A stretch of 64,000 nt of DNA from Phocaeicola barnesiae DSM 18169 = JCM 13652. GTDB taxonomy: Bacteria > Bacteroidota > Bacteroidia > Bacteroidales > Bacteroidaceae. The translations under genes were made by a program, and so were the position numbers. Location: contig NZ_KB894651.1 in the NCBI RefSeq assembly GCF_000374585.1, positions 62,001 to 126,000 on the forward strand, in the 5' to 3' direction. The notes beneath the pieces are model-generated. The model had not been told where the DNA came from. It saw only the letters and a program-made list of their open reading frames with translations, and ran no database searches. Shown in pieces: positions 1 to 10,127 of this stretch (the first letter of the stretch is position 1; the number at the start of each line of letters is the position of its first letter).

Positions 1-332
1 CCCAACAGACTGTTGAGCACTGCCTTCCCGATGGAATCGGTTTCTCCGGCCGCCCACTTTTCCAAAGCCTGCCGCTCCGCTTCCAGACTATCGGGCGTCA
101 AAGCAATCTTATACGAAGAACGTACCAGAAAAGCCTTCATCAGTTGCGGCAGGTTCCGTTCCGCCTCCGCTTTCCGGTAAATCCCGTCCACCGCTCCGAT
201 AACCGATTCTACCAAGTCCTTCTTCTGAAGGTCTTCCACCTGCTTCCACATCGTATCGTATTGCTGGGCACATAGCCTGACAGGGAAAAGGCTTCCCAAC
301 AAGAGTAATCCAACACACAGTAATCTGATCAT
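1..332 (-). CDS. alpha-2-macroglobulin family protein, N-terminus only (partial)
   Basis: The minus frame opens with an ATG at 332 and stays open to the window edge, giving about 110 residues of a longer protein. A hydrophobic leader (about residues 1-22, ending LCAQQ) looks like a signal peptide. The following stretch (WKQVEDLQKKDL, GIYRKAEAERNLPQLMKAFL, then LTPDSLEAERQALEKWA) resembles the start of the very large secreted alpha-2-macroglobulin/MG2 proteins common in Bacteroides. Those proteins are thought to act as envelope-anchored protease traps or structural proteins. The diagnostic macroglobulin domains lie outside the window, so the family is recognised from memory of such N-termini only. 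No promoter was identified upstream. Confidence 0.55.
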   Translation of the reverse strand, partial: MIRLLCVGLLLLGSLFPVRLCAQQYDTMWKQVEDLQKKDLVESVIGAVDGIYRKAEAERNLPQLMKAFLVRSSYKIALTPDSLEAERQALEKWAAGETDSIGKAVLNSLL

Positions 333-432
333 AAGTCTAAGTTTTTGATGATAAATGACTCGTTTCTACTAATGTAAGAAAAAAACAGACAGACTACTGC
401 ATGTGGTAGTATTAAAAGAAGCAAACGGGTAT

Positions 433-470
433 AAAAAAGGAACTGCCTCCCTTCGGAAACAGTTCCTTTC
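433..470 (-). terminator. Rho-independent terminator of the pepD unit
   Basis: AAGGAACTG (437-445) pairs with CAGTTCCTT (460-468). On the minus strand the hairpin is followed by a T-rich run. It lies about 40 bases past the pepD stop codon. Confidence 0.8.
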
Positions 471-507
471 AAAGATTTATGAGAATTTCAGTTTGTTGCA
501 ACAGTCA

Positions 508-1965
508 TTATTTTTCCGGAGTATTGGCCAATGTAGCAATCAGGAAATCGTAGAACTTGGCTACTGACGGAATGTGACAGCATTCACCCGGTGTATGCGG
601 ATACTGCAACGTAGGACCGAACGAAATCATATCCAGTCCCGGTATCACCGCACCGATGATACCGCATTCCAGACCTGCATGGATAACCTTCACTTCGGGT
701 TCTGTTCCGAACTGTTCATGATAAGATTTCTTCATGGCATGCAGGATAGGCGAATTGACATTCGGCTCCCAACCGGAATAACCGCCTGAACGTTCTACAT
801 GCATACCTGCCATCGAGAAGCAGCTTTCCAAAGCCGTATTGCGGTAATCCTTCATGGACTCACGGGCACTACGGGTCAGAATCTTGATTTCGGCCTTTCC
901 TCCACCAATTTCTACAATAGCCAGGTTAGAAGAAGTCTCTACCGTATCCGGAATCGTCGGAATGTAGCGTTCTACTCCGTTCGGACAAGCATAGATGGCA
1001 TCTACCAGGTTATCACGGATTTCTTCCGGTACCATGTAAGCCGGCAATTCTACCCGTTCGGCCTTGAACTCGATGCCTTCTTCAATCGTATCAAACTCTT
1101 CCTGCCATACCTGCTGGCATTCGCCTACGTAAGCGATAACATCTTCCACTTCTGTTTCAGGCACTGTAATGATGACTTCACATTCACGCGGAATAGCGTT
1201 ACGCATGTTTCCACCTACCCACGATACCAGACAAGCCTCATCGTAAGCAATCACCTGATTCAGAAAACGAGCCATCAGCTTATTGGCATTGGCAAAGCCA
1301 CAACCGATCTGGATACCGGAATGTCCGCCATGCAATCCTTTCAAGGTCACCTTCAAAGCCACATCCGTCGGGTCGGTTTCTTCTTCCTTGTACTGCAAGG
1401 TAGCTGTCAGATCCTCACCACCGGCACAACCGATGTAGAGTTCACCTTCTTCTTCAGAATCCAGGTTCAACAGGATATCACCTTCGATAGTTCCCGGTTT
1501 CAAACCGAATGCACCGTACATGCCCGTTTCTTCATCGGCAGTAATCAGACCTACCAACGGACCGTGCTTCAAAGTCTTGTCCTCCATCACGGCCATGATG
1601 GCGGCTACCCCCATACCGTTATCGGCACCCAATGTAGTACCTTTTGTTCTTACCCATTCCCCATCGACATAGGTCTGGATAGGATCTTTTTCAAAATCAT
1701 GGCAAGTATCGTTATTCTTCTGCGGAACCATATCCATGTGTGCCTGCAGGATAACAGTCTTGCGGTTTTCCATCCCCGGAGTAGCCGGCTTACGGTAAAT
1801 GATGTTTCCGGCTTCATCCTGAAATGATTCTACACCGGCATTTTTACCGAATTCCAGCAAGAATGCCTGTACCTTGGTCAGATGTCCTGACGGACGAGGA
1901 ATCTGAGTCAATGAATAGAAATGTTTCCACACATTCTGTGGAGCTAAAGAAAGAAGTTCACTCAT
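508..1965 (-). CDS. pepD: Aminoacyl-histidine dipeptidase (Xaa-His dipeptidase, M20)
   Basis: A 485-residue cytosolic zinc peptidase that cleaves Xaa-His and other dipeptides, normal in length for M20C PepD. Visible metal-site motifs are AHMDMVP (H76, D78), GADNGMG (metal-bridging Asp), TADEETG (catalytic and metal Glu), GLECGI and a C-terminal YPHTPGE with the last His ligand. HGGHSG marks the dimerisation (lid) domain. No signal peptide is present. The ATG at 1965 overlaps the stop of the upstream flippase-like gene by four bases (ATGA), so the two are probably translationally coupled. A hairpin terminator follows. Confidence 0.95.
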   Translation of the reverse strand: MSELLSLAPQNVWKHFYSLTQIPRPSGHLTKVQAFLLEFGKNAGVESFQDEAGNIIYRKPATPGMENRKTVILQAHMDMVPQKNNDTCHDFEKDPIQTYVDGEWVRTKGTTLGADNGMGVAAIMAVMEDKTLKHGPLVGLITADEETGMYGAFGLKPGTIEGDILLNLDSEEEGELYIGCAGGEDLTATLQYKEEETDPTDVALKVTLKGLHGGHSGIQIGCGFANANKLMARFLNQVIAYDEACLVSWVGGNMRNAIPRECEVIITVPETEVEDVIAYVGECQQVWQEEFDTIEEGIEFKAERVELPAYMVPEEIRDNLVDAIYACPNGVERYIPTIPDTVETSSNLAIVEIGGGKAEIKILTRSARESMKDYRNTALESCFSMAGMHVERSGGYSGWEPNVNSPILHAMKKSYHEQFGTEPEVKVIHAGLECGIIGAVIPGLDMISFGPTLQYPHTPGECCHIPSVAKFYDFLIATLANTPEK

Positions 1966-2972
1966 AATTTTTTCTTTTTATTTGTAAGCGGCAATGCCAC
2001 CAATCCATAAATGCCTAACAAAATTAGCAAAAAGGTTTGAATTCCATGCACAAGCAGGGCAAATATTCCTGCATCTTCCCGATTTACCCCATACATCATC
2101 ATCATTGTTATGACAGCGAAATGCCACGGACCAGCTCCGTTGGGAGTAGGAACCGCTACCGCAATACTGCCTACCACGAACATGACCAGTGCCGGCATCC
2201 AACCCAAATCGGCCGAAAAATCAAAACAGAAAAAGGTCACGTAGAACTGGAAGAAATAGCAGGCCCAGATTCCCACTGTATAGAAGAGGAACAAAGGCAG
2301 ATTCTTGACATGCTTCAACGACAGACACCCTATCCAGATATTCTGCAGAATACCACGCACTTTCGTAAAGAAAGTCAGGTGGCGCAACAGATAAACAAGC
2401 AGAACAATGACTGCCAGGATACAGATCAGGGTAATGTAAAAATTGGTAGAAGTAAACAGTTCGGTGAAAAATCCGATGTTAGTACCTGTCTTCGCAAAGA
2501 AATCAGAAAACACCCGCGACTGGAGCAACAAAGTCACCCCGGTAATAAGGACGACACACAAGGTATCAATCAGACGCTCGGTGACCACTGTCCCCAACGA
2601 CTTTGAAAAGGAAACCCCGTCATACTTGGCCAGAATACCACAACGGGAAATCTCGCCGACACGGGGAATTACCAGATTGGCCGCGTATGAGACAAAAACA
2701 GCATAGACACTGTCCGACAATTTAGGATACTCGCCCAAAGGGGCCAACGTAAGGTTCCACCTCCATCCACGGAACAGGTGTCCAAAGACACCGAACACCA
2801 ACGAAAACAGCATCCAGCCGTAATTCATGCCACCGTCCAAGACCTGCCATACCCGCTGGAAATCAAAGTCATGGTAAATCCATACCAGTATCACTACGCC
2901 CAAAGCCAACGGGAAGCCAATCTGCCAGACTTTATTCAGTATTTTTTTTCTTTCAGTTCGTTCCAAAATCAA
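1962..2972 (-). CDS. Flippase-like integral membrane protein (YbhN / lysylphosphatidylglycerol synthetase TM-region family)
   Basis: A 336-residue protein with about eight hydrophobic segments and the conserved pattern of the UPF0104/YbhN family: RGWRWNLTL near residue 70, GEISRCGIL followed by a conserved region around 105-130, and VPTPNGAGPWHFA near the C-terminus. The family shares the membrane half of MprF and is proposed to move lipids or isoprenoid-linked molecules across the inner membrane; the substrate is unknown here. It is the first gene of a two-gene unit with pepD. A Bacteroides -7 box on the minus strand lies at 3010-3017, directly upstream. Confidence 0.8.
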   Translation of the reverse strand: MILERTERKKILNKVWQIGFPLALGVVILVWIYHDFDFQRVWQVLDGGMNYGWMLFSLVFGVFGHLFRGWRWNLTLAPLGEYPKLSDSVYAVFVSYAANLVIPRVGEISRCGILAKYDGVSFSKSLGTVVTERLIDTLCVVLITGVTLLLQSRVFSDFFAKTGTNIGFFTELFTSTNFYITLICILAVIVLLVYLLRHLTFFTKVRGILQNIWIGCLSLKHVKNLPLFLFYTVGIWACYFFQFYVTFFCFDFSADLGWMPALVMFVVGSIAVAVPTPNGAGPWHFAVITMMMMYGVNREDAGIFALLVHGIQTFLLILLGIYGLVALPLTNKKKKL

Positions 2973-2994
2973 TCGAAATATGAAGATTAATGCT

Positions 2995-3002
2995 TAACTT
3001 TG
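2995..3002 (+). promoter_or_regulatory. Putative -7 box for ksgA-mgtE
   Basis: TAACTTTG matches the Bacteroides sigma-AB box TAnnTTTG, 63 bases before ksgA. No good -33 TTTG is seen. Confidence 0.5.
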
Positions 3003-3009
3003 CACGTTG

Positions 3010-3017
3010 CAAAGATA
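3010..3017 (-). promoter_or_regulatory. Putative -7 box for the flippase-pepD unit
   Basis: On the minus strand this reads TATCTTTG, a match to TAnnTTTG, about 38 bases before the start codon. It sits almost back to back with the ksgA box. Confidence 0.55.
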
Positions 3018-3064
3018 ATTTTTTACCAACAAAAAGCATTCAATAACCCGAAAATATTTACTGG

Positions 3065-3874
3065 ATGAAATTAGTCAGACCCAAAAAGTTTCTAGGACAG
3101 CACTTTCTAAAAGATTTGCAGGTAGCTCAAGACATCGCCGACACGGTAGATACATGTCCGGATATCCCTATTCTGGAAGTAGGGCCGGGAATGGGTGTAC
3201 TTACCCAGTTCCTGATTCCGAAAGGTAGACCACTGAAAGTGGTGGAACTGGATTTCGAATCGGTCGCTTACCTGAAAGAAAATTTCGTTCAGTTGGGTGA
3301 CAACATCATCGAACAGGATTTCCTGAAAATGGACCTGAACAGCCTGTTCGACGGAAAACCTTTCGTGCTGACAGGCAACTATCCGTATAACATTTCCAGC
3401 CAGATATTCTTCAAGATGCTGGAATACAAAGACCTCATCCCGTGCTGTACCGGTATGATACAAAAGGAAGTGGCCGAACGCATTGCCGCCAAACCCGGCA
3501 ACAAGACCTACGGTATTCTAAGCGTATTGATACAAGCCTGGTATCGGGTAGAATACCTGTTCACCGTACACGAGCATGTATTCAATCCGCCTCCCAAAGT
3601 AAAAAGCGCGGTCATCCGCATGACACGGAATGAAACCCAGGACTTGGGATGCAACGAGAAGCTGTTCAAACAGATTGTGAAGACCACTTTCAACCAACGG
3701 CGGAAAACCCTACGGAATTCCATCTCCCCCATTCTGGACAAGAACAGCCCGCTAAGTGCCGACCCTCTATTCAACAAACGGCCGGAACAACTCTCGGTGG
3801 AAGACTTCATCGAGTTGACCAATCGGGTGGAAAAGGCTTTGGCCGATACCCCCTCTGAGGTAAAACGGGAATAA
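3065..3874 (+). CDS. rsmA: 16S rRNA (adenine1518/1519-N6)-dimethyltransferase KsgA/RsmA
   Basis: A 269-residue SAM-dependent enzyme that dimethylates two adjacent adenines near the 3' end of 16S rRNA in the maturing small subunit. The SAM loop EVGPGMG is at residues 38-44 and the catalytic motif NYPY (the NLPY motif of the family) at 105-108. FLGQHFL near the N-terminus is the usual family opening, and the C-terminal region (about 190-260) is the small helical rRNA-binding domain. Length is typical. mgtE starts 42 bases downstream on the same strand with no terminator between, so the two are likely cotranscribed. Confidence 0.97.
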   Translation: MKLVRPKKFLGQHFLKDLQVAQDIADTVDTCPDIPILEVGPGMGVLTQFLIPKGRPLKVVELDFESVAYLKENFVQLGDNIIEQDFLKMDLNSLFDGKPFVLTGNYPYNISSQIFFKMLEYKDLIPCCTGMIQKEVAERIAAKPGNKTYGILSVLIQAWYRVEYLFTVHEHVFNPPPKVKSAVIRMTRNETQDLGCNEKLFKQIVKTTFNQRRKTLRNSISPILDKNSPLSADPLFNKRPEQLSVEDFIELTNRVEKALADTPSEVKRE

Positions 3875-3916
3875 CTACTATACTTTAAACAAACTCTTCT
3901 AATCTCATTTACCAGG

Positions 3917-5257
3917 ATGAACAACGACGAATTAAAGCATGTTTCCGAACTGATAGAAAGCAAAGAATCGGAACAACTGAAAGAATACCTGAGCGGACTG
4001 CATCCTGCCGACATCGCTGAACTCTGCAACGAACTGGATGCAGAGGAAGCACGTTTCATCTACCTGCTGCTGGACAACGAAACCGCAGCCGATGTATTGA
4101 TTGAAATGGACGAAGACGCCCGAAAGCGTTTTCTGGAAATCCTTCCTTCTGAAACCATCGCCAAGCGCTTCGTAGACTACATGGACTCGGACGATGCCGT
4201 CGACATCATCCGTGAAATGGACGAAGACAAACAGGAAGAAGTCCTTTCACACATCGAAGACATTGAACAGGCGGGCGATATCGTCGACCTGTTGAAATAC
4301 GACGAGGATACTGCCGGTGGTCTGATGGGTACCGAAATGGTAGTAGTGAACGAGAACTGGAGTATGCCGGAATGCCTGCGTGAAATGCGGACACAGGCAG
4401 AAGACATGGACGAAATCTACTATGTCTATGTAGTAGACGACGATGAACGGCTGCGCGGCGTATTCCCGTTGAAGAAAATGATTTCAAGCCCGTCTGTATC
4501 GAAAGTGAAACACGTCATGAAGAAAGACCCTGTTTCTGTCCATGTAGATACCCCTATCGAAGAAGTCGTACAAATCATCGAAAAATACAACCTGGTAGCT
4601 GTACCTGTAATAGACAGCATCGGACGTCTGGTAGGACGTATCACTGTAGACGACGTCATGGACGAAGTTCGTGAACAGGCAGAACGTGACTATCAGTTGG
4701 CTTCCGGTTTGTCACAGGATGTAGAATCGGACGATAACGTCTTCCGTCAGACGACAGCCCGCCTGCCCTGGTTGCTCATCGGTATGTTAGGCGGTATCGG
4801 TAACTCCATGATTCTGGGAAATTTCGATTCCACTTTTGCCGCTCATCCCGAAATGGCTCTTTACATTCCGCTTATCGGTGGTACCGGAGGAAATGTGGGT
4901 ACCCAATCCTCCGCATTGGTTGTGCAAGGTCTGGCCAACAGTTCCCTGAACGCCGAAAACACCCTGAAGCAAGTCATGAAGGAATCGGTTGTAGCCCTCA
5001 TCAACGCTACCATCATCTCCATGCTGGTATATATCTACAACTTCATCCGTTTCGGAGCCAGTGCAACAGTCAGCTATTCCGTATCCATCAGCCTGTTTGC
5101 TGTCGTGATGTTCGCTTCTATCTTCGGTACCTTGGTTCCTATGACGCTGGAGAAACTGAAAATAGACCCGGCCATTGCTACCGGTCCGTTCATCTCCATT
5201 ACGAACGACATTATCGGCATGTTGCTCTACATGGGAATCACCGTCATGCTTTCCTGA
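3917..5257 (+). CDS. mgtE: Magnesium transporter MgtE
   Basis: A 446-residue inner-membrane Mg2+ channel/transporter. Domains in order: an acidic N-terminal superhelical MgtE_N domain (about 10-130) containing LHPADIAEL; a CBS pair (about 140-255), the cytosolic Mg2+ sensor that gates the pore; and five C-terminal membrane segments (about 280-446). The pore signature GGTGGNVGTQSSALVVQGLA lies in the membrane domain. The many Asp/Glu residues in the first two domains fit gating by cytosolic Mg2+, known for the family. It probably shares a transcript with ksgA and is followed by a hairpin terminator. Confidence 0.95.
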   Translation: MNNDELKHVSELIESKESEQLKEYLSGLHPADIAELCNELDAEEARFIYLLLDNETAADVLIEMDEDARKRFLEILPSETIAKRFVDYMDSDDAVDIIREMDEDKQEEVLSHIEDIEQAGDIVDLLKYDEDTAGGLMGTEMVVVNENWSMPECLREMRTQAEDMDEIYYVYVVDDDERLRGVFPLKKMISSPSVSKVKHVMKKDPVSVHVDTPIEEVVQIIEKYNLVAVPVIDSIGRLVGRITVDDVMDEVREQAERDYQLASGLSQDVESDDNVFRQTTARLPWLLIGMLGGIGNSMILGNFDSTFAAHPEMALYIPLIGGTGGNVGTQSSALVVQGLANSSLNAENTLKQVMKESVVALINATIISMLVYIYNFIRFGASATVSYSVSISLFAVVMFASIFGTLVPMTLEKLKIDPAIATGPFISITNDIIGMLLYMGITVMLS

Positions 5258-5283
5258 TACACCATATTAATATATACAACTTG

Positions 5284-5320
5284 ACCGCTGGAAACAGGAA
5301 CCTGCTTTTCCAGCGGTTTC
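5284..5320 (+). terminator. Terminator after mgtE
   Basis: ACCGCTGGAAA (5284-5294) pairs perfectly with TTTCCAGCGGT (5307-5317), followed by a short T-rich tract. The remainder of the gap to 5547 shows no gene; a TTATTTTG near 5498-5505 could be an imperfect -7 box for the next gene. Confidence 0.8.
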
Positions 5321-5547
5321 TGTTTCATGAATATCCGAAGTACCCATACGTCATACAGACACACAACTCCCCCTCTACGATGAAATACTTTCACAGAAAA
5401 GGGCTATTTGAATAGCATTTCGTAAAAAAAGGAAGGAAAAACAGGGATAAGACCAAAAATAACTTGCAAAAAAATATGAAAATCAGATTTAATTTGTTTA
5501 TTTTGTAATGATACTTCAAGTAAGCATATACTTAAAATCTACTCACG

Positions 5548-7350
5548 ATGGAATTAAATGATACTAACCGCCCGTTAACTGAAACTCCGGTGGAAAACAC
5601 ACCTTCCGTTTCGGTTCCCCCTATCGAAGAAACTGAGAATGTAACACTTCCCTCCAAACTAACAAAAGAAGAAGTCATACAGCGCCTGAAAGAAATAGAC
5701 GAAGACGCCTGCAATGCAGATAAACAGGAAATCGATGCCTTAAAACAGAATTTCTATAAACTACATAAAGCCGAACAAGAAGCTGCCCGCAAAGCCTTCA
5801 TCGAAGGAGGCGGGAAAGCCGAAGAATTCACCCCTACCCCAGACCCGCAAGAAGCCGAATTCAAGCAGGTTATGGGCTCTATCAAAGAAAAACGGAATAC
5901 GCTGACAGCTGCACAGGAGCAGGAAAAAGAAGAGAATCTGGCTAAGAAACTGGCTATTCTGGACAAGATGAAGGAATTCACTGAAACCCCTGAAGACACA
6001 GGCAAACGTTACAACGAATTCAAGCAACTGCAACAGGAATGGAACGAAATCAAACAGGTTCCGGCAGCCAAAGTCAACGAACTATGGAAAAGCTATCAGC
6101 TTTATACCGAGAAATTCTACGACATGCTGAAACTGAACAACGAATTCCGCGAATATGACTTCAAGAAAAACCTGGAAGCCAAACTGCATCTGTGCGAAGC
6201 CGCCGAAAAACTGGCGACCGAACCCGATGTGGTATCAGCATTCCATCAACTGCAGAAACTGCACCAGGAATTCCGTAGCATCGGCCCGGTAGCCAAAGAA
6301 CTGCGCGAAAACATCTGGGCACGCTTCAAGGCTGCATCTACTACGGTAAACCGCCGTCACCAGCAGCATTTCGAAGAATTGAAAGAAAAGGAACAGAATA
6401 ACTTGGACCAGAAGACTGTTATCTGCGAAATCGTCGAATCAATGGAATATGATACATTCAAGACATTCGCAGATTGGGAAGACAAGACCCAGGAAATTCT
6501 GGCACTACAGGCTAAATGGAAAACTATCGGCTATGCCCCTCAGAAAATGAACGTGAAGATTTTCGAACGTTTCCGCGCTGCCTGTGACGAATTTTTCCGC
6601 CGCAAAGCCGCTTTCTTCAAATCCATCAAAGAGAGTATGGCCGAGAATCTGGAAAAGAAAAAAGCCTTGTGCGAGAAAGCCGAATCACTGAAAGACAGTA
6701 CAGACTGGAAGGAAACAGCCGAAATCCTGACTAAGTTACAGAAAGAATGGAAAACCATCGGTCCGGTTGCCAAAAAGCACTCAGATGCCGTATGGAAACG
6801 CTTCATAGGAGCCTGCGATTATTTCTTCGAACAAAAGAACAAAGCCACTTCTTCTCAGCGAAGCATTGAATCGGAAAACCAAGCCAAGAAGGAAGCTGTC
6901 ATCAGCCAGCTCAAGGCCCTGGATGAAGCCGGAACGACTGACGAAGCAACTGCGGACAAGACCCGTGCCCTCATGAAGGAATGGAACAGCATCGGTTTCG
7001 TACCTTTCAAGGAAAAAGACCGGCTGTACAAGGAATATCATGCCGTAGTAGACCGCCTGTTCGACAAGCTGCATCTTTCCGCAACTGAAAAGAAACTGAG
7101 CAACTTCAAGTCTGGACTGAACAAGGAAGGTAATTTGTATAGAGACCGCGAGAAACTGGTCCGTACTTACGAAGGGCTGAAAAACGATATCCAGACCTAT
7201 GAAAACAACCTGGGTTTCCTTAATTCTTCATCGAAGAAAGGGAATTCGCTGGTATCAGAAATCAACCGGAAAATAGAACGGCTGAAAGCAGATATGGAGC
7301 TGGTACAGAAAAAGATAGCTGCCATCGATGAAGCCTTGAGCAAAGAATAA
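5548..7350 (+). CDS. DUF349 domain-containing protein with five repeats
   Basis: A 600-residue, highly charged, helical protein without signal peptide or membrane segment. After a low-complexity acidic start (about 1-45) it carries successive DUF349 modules recognisable by the W-x-x-I-x-x-(V/A)-P/V pattern: EWNEIKQVP, EFRSIGPVA, KWKTIGYAP, EWKTIGPVA and EWNSIGFVP, each followed by an aromatic-rich helix such as RFRAACDEFFRRK. A coiled-coil segment fills the last 80 residues. The biochemical role of DUF349 proteins in Bacteroidota is not known to me. The gene stands alone, with terminators on both sides. Confidence 0.85.
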   Translation: MELNDTNRPLTETPVENTPSVSVPPIEETENVTLPSKLTKEEVIQRLKEIDEDACNADKQEIDALKQNFYKLHKAEQEAARKAFIEGGGKAEEFTPTPDPQEAEFKQVMGSIKEKRNTLTAAQEQEKEENLAKKLAILDKMKEFTETPEDTGKRYNEFKQLQQEWNEIKQVPAAKVNELWKSYQLYTEKFYDMLKLNNEFREYDFKKNLEAKLHLCEAAEKLATEPDVVSAFHQLQKLHQEFRSIGPVAKELRENIWARFKAASTTVNRRHQQHFEELKEKEQNNLDQKTVICEIVESMEYDTFKTFADWEDKTQEILALQAKWKTIGYAPQKMNVKIFERFRAACDEFFRRKAAFFKSIKESMAENLEKKKALCEKAESLKDSTDWKETAEILTKLQKEWKTIGPVAKKHSDAVWKRFIGACDYFFEQKNKATSSQRSIESENQAKKEAVISQLKALDEAGTTDEATADKTRALMKEWNSIGFVPFKEKDRLYKEYHAVVDRLFDKLHLSATEKKLSNFKSGLNKEGNLYRDREKLVRTYEGLKNDIQTYENNLGFLNSSSKKGNSLVSEINRKIERLKADMELVQKKIAAIDEALSKE

Positions 7351-7374
7351 AAAAACATTGTTCTCATATCATGA

Positions 7375-7417
7375 AAGCCTGTACAAAAGGAAGTCAATTC
7401 CTTAGTACAGGCTTTTT
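7375..7417 (+). terminator. Terminator after the DUF349 gene
   Basis: AAGCCTGTAC (7375-7384) pairs with GTACAGGCTT (7405-7414), followed by TTTTT. Confidence 0.9.
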
Positions 7418-7467
7418 TCATGGACAGAAAACGTCTCTACTCTAACAGAAGTATCCCCAAATAAGAA

Positions 7468-7507
7468 AGAGGAAATCTGCCTGATATCAGGTATGCAGAT
7501 TTCCTCT
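7468..7507 (-). terminator. Terminator at the end of locus A
   Basis: AGAGGAAATCTGC (7468-7480) pairs with GCAGATTTCCTCT (7495-7507), a 13-bp stem about 35 bases after the last stop codon of the glycosidase operon. The T-tract on the minus strand is interrupted (TTCTTATTT). Confidence 0.75.
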
Positions 7508-7542
7508 TCACGCTTATCAGCTAAGTACTATTCTAAGAATAG

Positions 7543-10029
7543 TCATTTATTAGGAGTGTCCCACTTCTTTGTCTGTGAACATGCGACTCCAACCACTTGG
7601 TCACCAACCTGCATGCGGAAGTCTCCTTCTTCAAGTATCCACTTGCCATCGTACCCTACAAAAGCCAAATCTGAACCTTTAACTTTCAAGGTAACAGTCT
7701 TGGTCTCTCCAGGCTGTAATTCCACCTTATCAAATGCGCGCAAACGACGGTTGTCCGGAGTAAGCGAAGCTACCAAATCACTGCTGAAGAGCAGTACACT
7801 CTCTTTACCAACCCGATTGCCGGTATTCTTCACATCGACGGTGAAAGTAAGTACATCATCGGCTGTAAAGCTGGTCTTATCGACCTTCAAGTTACTGTAA
7901 GCAAAAGTCGTATAACTCAATCCATAGCCGAATGCCCACTGTACATTGACTACTGCATCGTAATTGTAGGCACCTTCCATCTGTTTACCTATATGCTCAC
8001 AAGGCTTATAGTCATAAGTAATCAGTGAATTGATTTCTTTCGGATAAGTATAAGGCATCTTACCACTGAAATTGGAATCACCGGCTACCAGATTAGCCAA
8101 AGCATCTCCACCGTAGTTTCCCGGTAACATAACATTCACAACAGCCTTACTCAACGGTTCGATATCAGCAATGATACGCGGACGACCTTCGTTGAGCACA
8201 AGAATGATAGGCTTACCGGTTTTAGCCAGTGCCTTCACCAGATTACGCTGATTCTCAGAAAGCGTCAAATCAGTCAGGTTTCCCGGAGTTTCACAATAAG
8301 AATTTTCACCGATACAAGCCACGATGTAATCAGCCTGGGCAGCTGCTGCTACAGCTTTCTCAATTTCAGGAGCATTTTCATCCCACCAATTTCCTTTTTC
8401 ATTGTAAGTCACTCCAGCCTCATAGATAATATTTTCAGCCCCAAACTTATTGGTAAAGGCTTCCAATATCGTATTATAAGGTTCTGAACAATCTTCAGCA
8501 TTACTACCTTGCCAAGTGTATGACCAACCACCATTCAAGCTACGCATAGAATTGGCATTCGGACCTGTCAACAAAATCTTCTTACCTTTTGCCAGCGGAA
8601 GTATGCCATCTGTATTCTTTAACAGAACCAAGGATTCTTCGGCAGCTTTCAAAGCTGCTGCTGCGTGCTCAGCACTACCGAAAAGAGGAAAATCCTTCAG
8701 GTCATAATAAGGCTTCTCAAACAGGTTCAACCGATATTTCAGACGCAAGACACGGCGCACAGCATCGTCAATACGGCTCATCGGAACTTCTCCTTCTTCC
8801 ACCAGCTCTTTCAATAATGTACAGAACTTCCAGTCGTAAGGATCCATAGACATATCGATACCGGCATTGATAGCAAGCTTAATGGCTTCCTTCTTGTCTT
8901 TAGCAATATGGTCACGGCTGTAAAGGTTATTGATGTCCGCCCAGTCTGTTACAATCATACCATCCCAATTCAGGTCATTCTTCAACCACTCCGTAAGCAG
9001 TTCATAATTTGCATGGAACGGCAACCCATTGTTCATGGCAGAATTCACCATTACAGACAAGGCACCGTTTTTCACCATTTCCAGGTAAGGTGCAAAATGC
9101 TTTTCACGCATGTCCTGTTCAGTAATGGAAGAAGGCGTACGGTCCTTTCCGGAAACAGGAACACCATATCCCATATAGTGCTTCATACAAGCGGCTACCG
9201 AATTATCGCCAATATGGTTCGGATCATTTCCCTGGTAACCAAGTACAGCTTCACGTCCCATTTCAGCGTTCAGATAACAATCTTCTCCGTAATTCTCCCA
9301 CATACGTGGCCAACGTGGATCACGACCCAAATCGGTTACCGGAGCATAAGTCCAAGGAATACTTCCTGCCTTTGTCTCATAAGCAGAGATTTCGGCTCCT
9401 CTGCGTGTCAGTTCACGGTTGAAAGTAGCTCCCATATTGACACCCTGTGGAAAGAAAGTTCCCCCCAGCGTATAGGTCGTTCCATGAATCTGGTCAACGC
9501 CATAAATACAAGGAATCCCTATCTCCTCCATCGATTTTTCCTGAATACGCTTGATGATTTCCTGCCATTTCTGTACAGTCTGAGCCTTACCGTTCGGGAC
9601 ATTCAGGATAGAACCTACTTTGTATTTACCAATGACAGAGTCCAGCATAGCTTCGCTGAGTTGGAAACCTTTCTGACTTTCTATTCCCTGGATACGCATG
9701 TAGATTTTCATCATCACATCCTTATCAGGAATTCCACCTGAGAGATCGAATTCTTTTTCTATTCCATATTTCTTGAGAATCTTCTGCAGATCAGCAACTT
9801 TCAGATTCTCCATATTCAGGCCTTCAAACGGATTGGTACGCTGTTGCAAAACATCGATAGTCAGTTCACACATCTGCCCGATTTTCTCTTCGAGCGTCAT
9901 CTTCTGTAACCATGCTTCTACCTGCTGTTCTATCTTTTCATCCCGAGGAATGGCCGGCGCTACCTGTTGAGCAGTAGCCGTAAACATACTTGTCGCCAAG
10001 GCCAGCGATAAAAAAACTTTCTTGTTCAT
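7543..10029 (-). CDS. GH3 beta-glucosidase (BglX-like), periplasmic
   Basis: An 828-residue glycoside hydrolase family 3 enzyme expected to release single beta-linked sugars from non-reducing ends. A Sec signal peptide (1-21, ending TATAQ) without a lipobox points to the periplasm. The GH3 N-domain contains [15 protein letters not shown], the substrate-binding pair in [10 protein letters not shown], and the nucleophile in MIVTDWAD (D362). The GH3 C-domain follows at about 485-690, and a fibronectin III-like domain closes the protein ([31 protein letters not shown]). It is the last gene of locus A, 98 bases after the previous GH3 gene. Exact sugar specificity (glucose versus xylose) cannot be read from sequence. 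Confidence 0.93.
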   Translation of the reverse strand: MNKKVFLSLALATSMFTATAQQVAPAIPRDEKIEQQVEAWLQKMTLEEKIGQMCELTIDVLQQRTNPFEGLNMENLKVADLQKILKKYGIEKEFDLSGGIPDKDVMMKIYMRIQGIESQKGFQLSEAMLDSVIGKYKVGSILNVPNGKAQTVQKWQEIIKRIQEKSMEEIGIPCIYGVDQIHGTTYTLGGTFFPQGVNMGATFNRELTRRGAEISAYETKAGSIPWTYAPVTDLGRDPRWPRMWENYGEDCYLNAEMGREAVLGYQGNDPNHIGDNSVAACMKHYMGYGVPVSGKDRTPSSITEQDMREKHFAPYLEMVKNGALSVMVNSAMNNGLPFHANYELLTEWLKNDLNWDGMIVTDWADINNLYSRDHIAKDKKEAIKLAINAGIDMSMDPYDWKFCTLLKELVEEGEVPMSRIDDAVRRVLRLKYRLNLFEKPYYDLKDFPLFGSAEHAAAALKAAEESLVLLKNTDGILPLAKGKKILLTGPNANSMRSLNGGWSYTWQGSNAEDCSEPYNTILEAFTNKFGAENIIYEAGVTYNEKGNWWDENAPEIEKAVAAAAQADYIVACIGENSYCETPGNLTDLTLSENQRNLVKALAKTGKPIILVLNEGRPRIIADIEPLSKAVVNVMLPGNYGGDALANLVAGDSNFSGKMPYTYPKEINSLITYDYKPCEHIGKQMEGAYNYDAVVNVQWAFGYGLSYTTFAYSNLKVDKTSFTADDVLTFTVDVKNTGNRVGKESVLLFSSDLVASLTPDNRRLRAFDKVELQPGETKTVTLKVKGSDLAFVGYDGKWILEEGDFRMQVGDQVVGVACSQTKKWDTPNK

Positions 10030-10127
10030 GTTATTCTATTGATAAATATATAAGGTTATAAAAAGAAAGCCCCGGCAAAATCCAGTTCGGTATTCACCGG
10101 GTCTTTCCCAATTCTACAAATAGCCAG

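Noticed and set aside
799-1827. 342-codon open frame antisense to pepD
   Set aside because: Composition without motifs, entirely inside a well-supported PepD gene.
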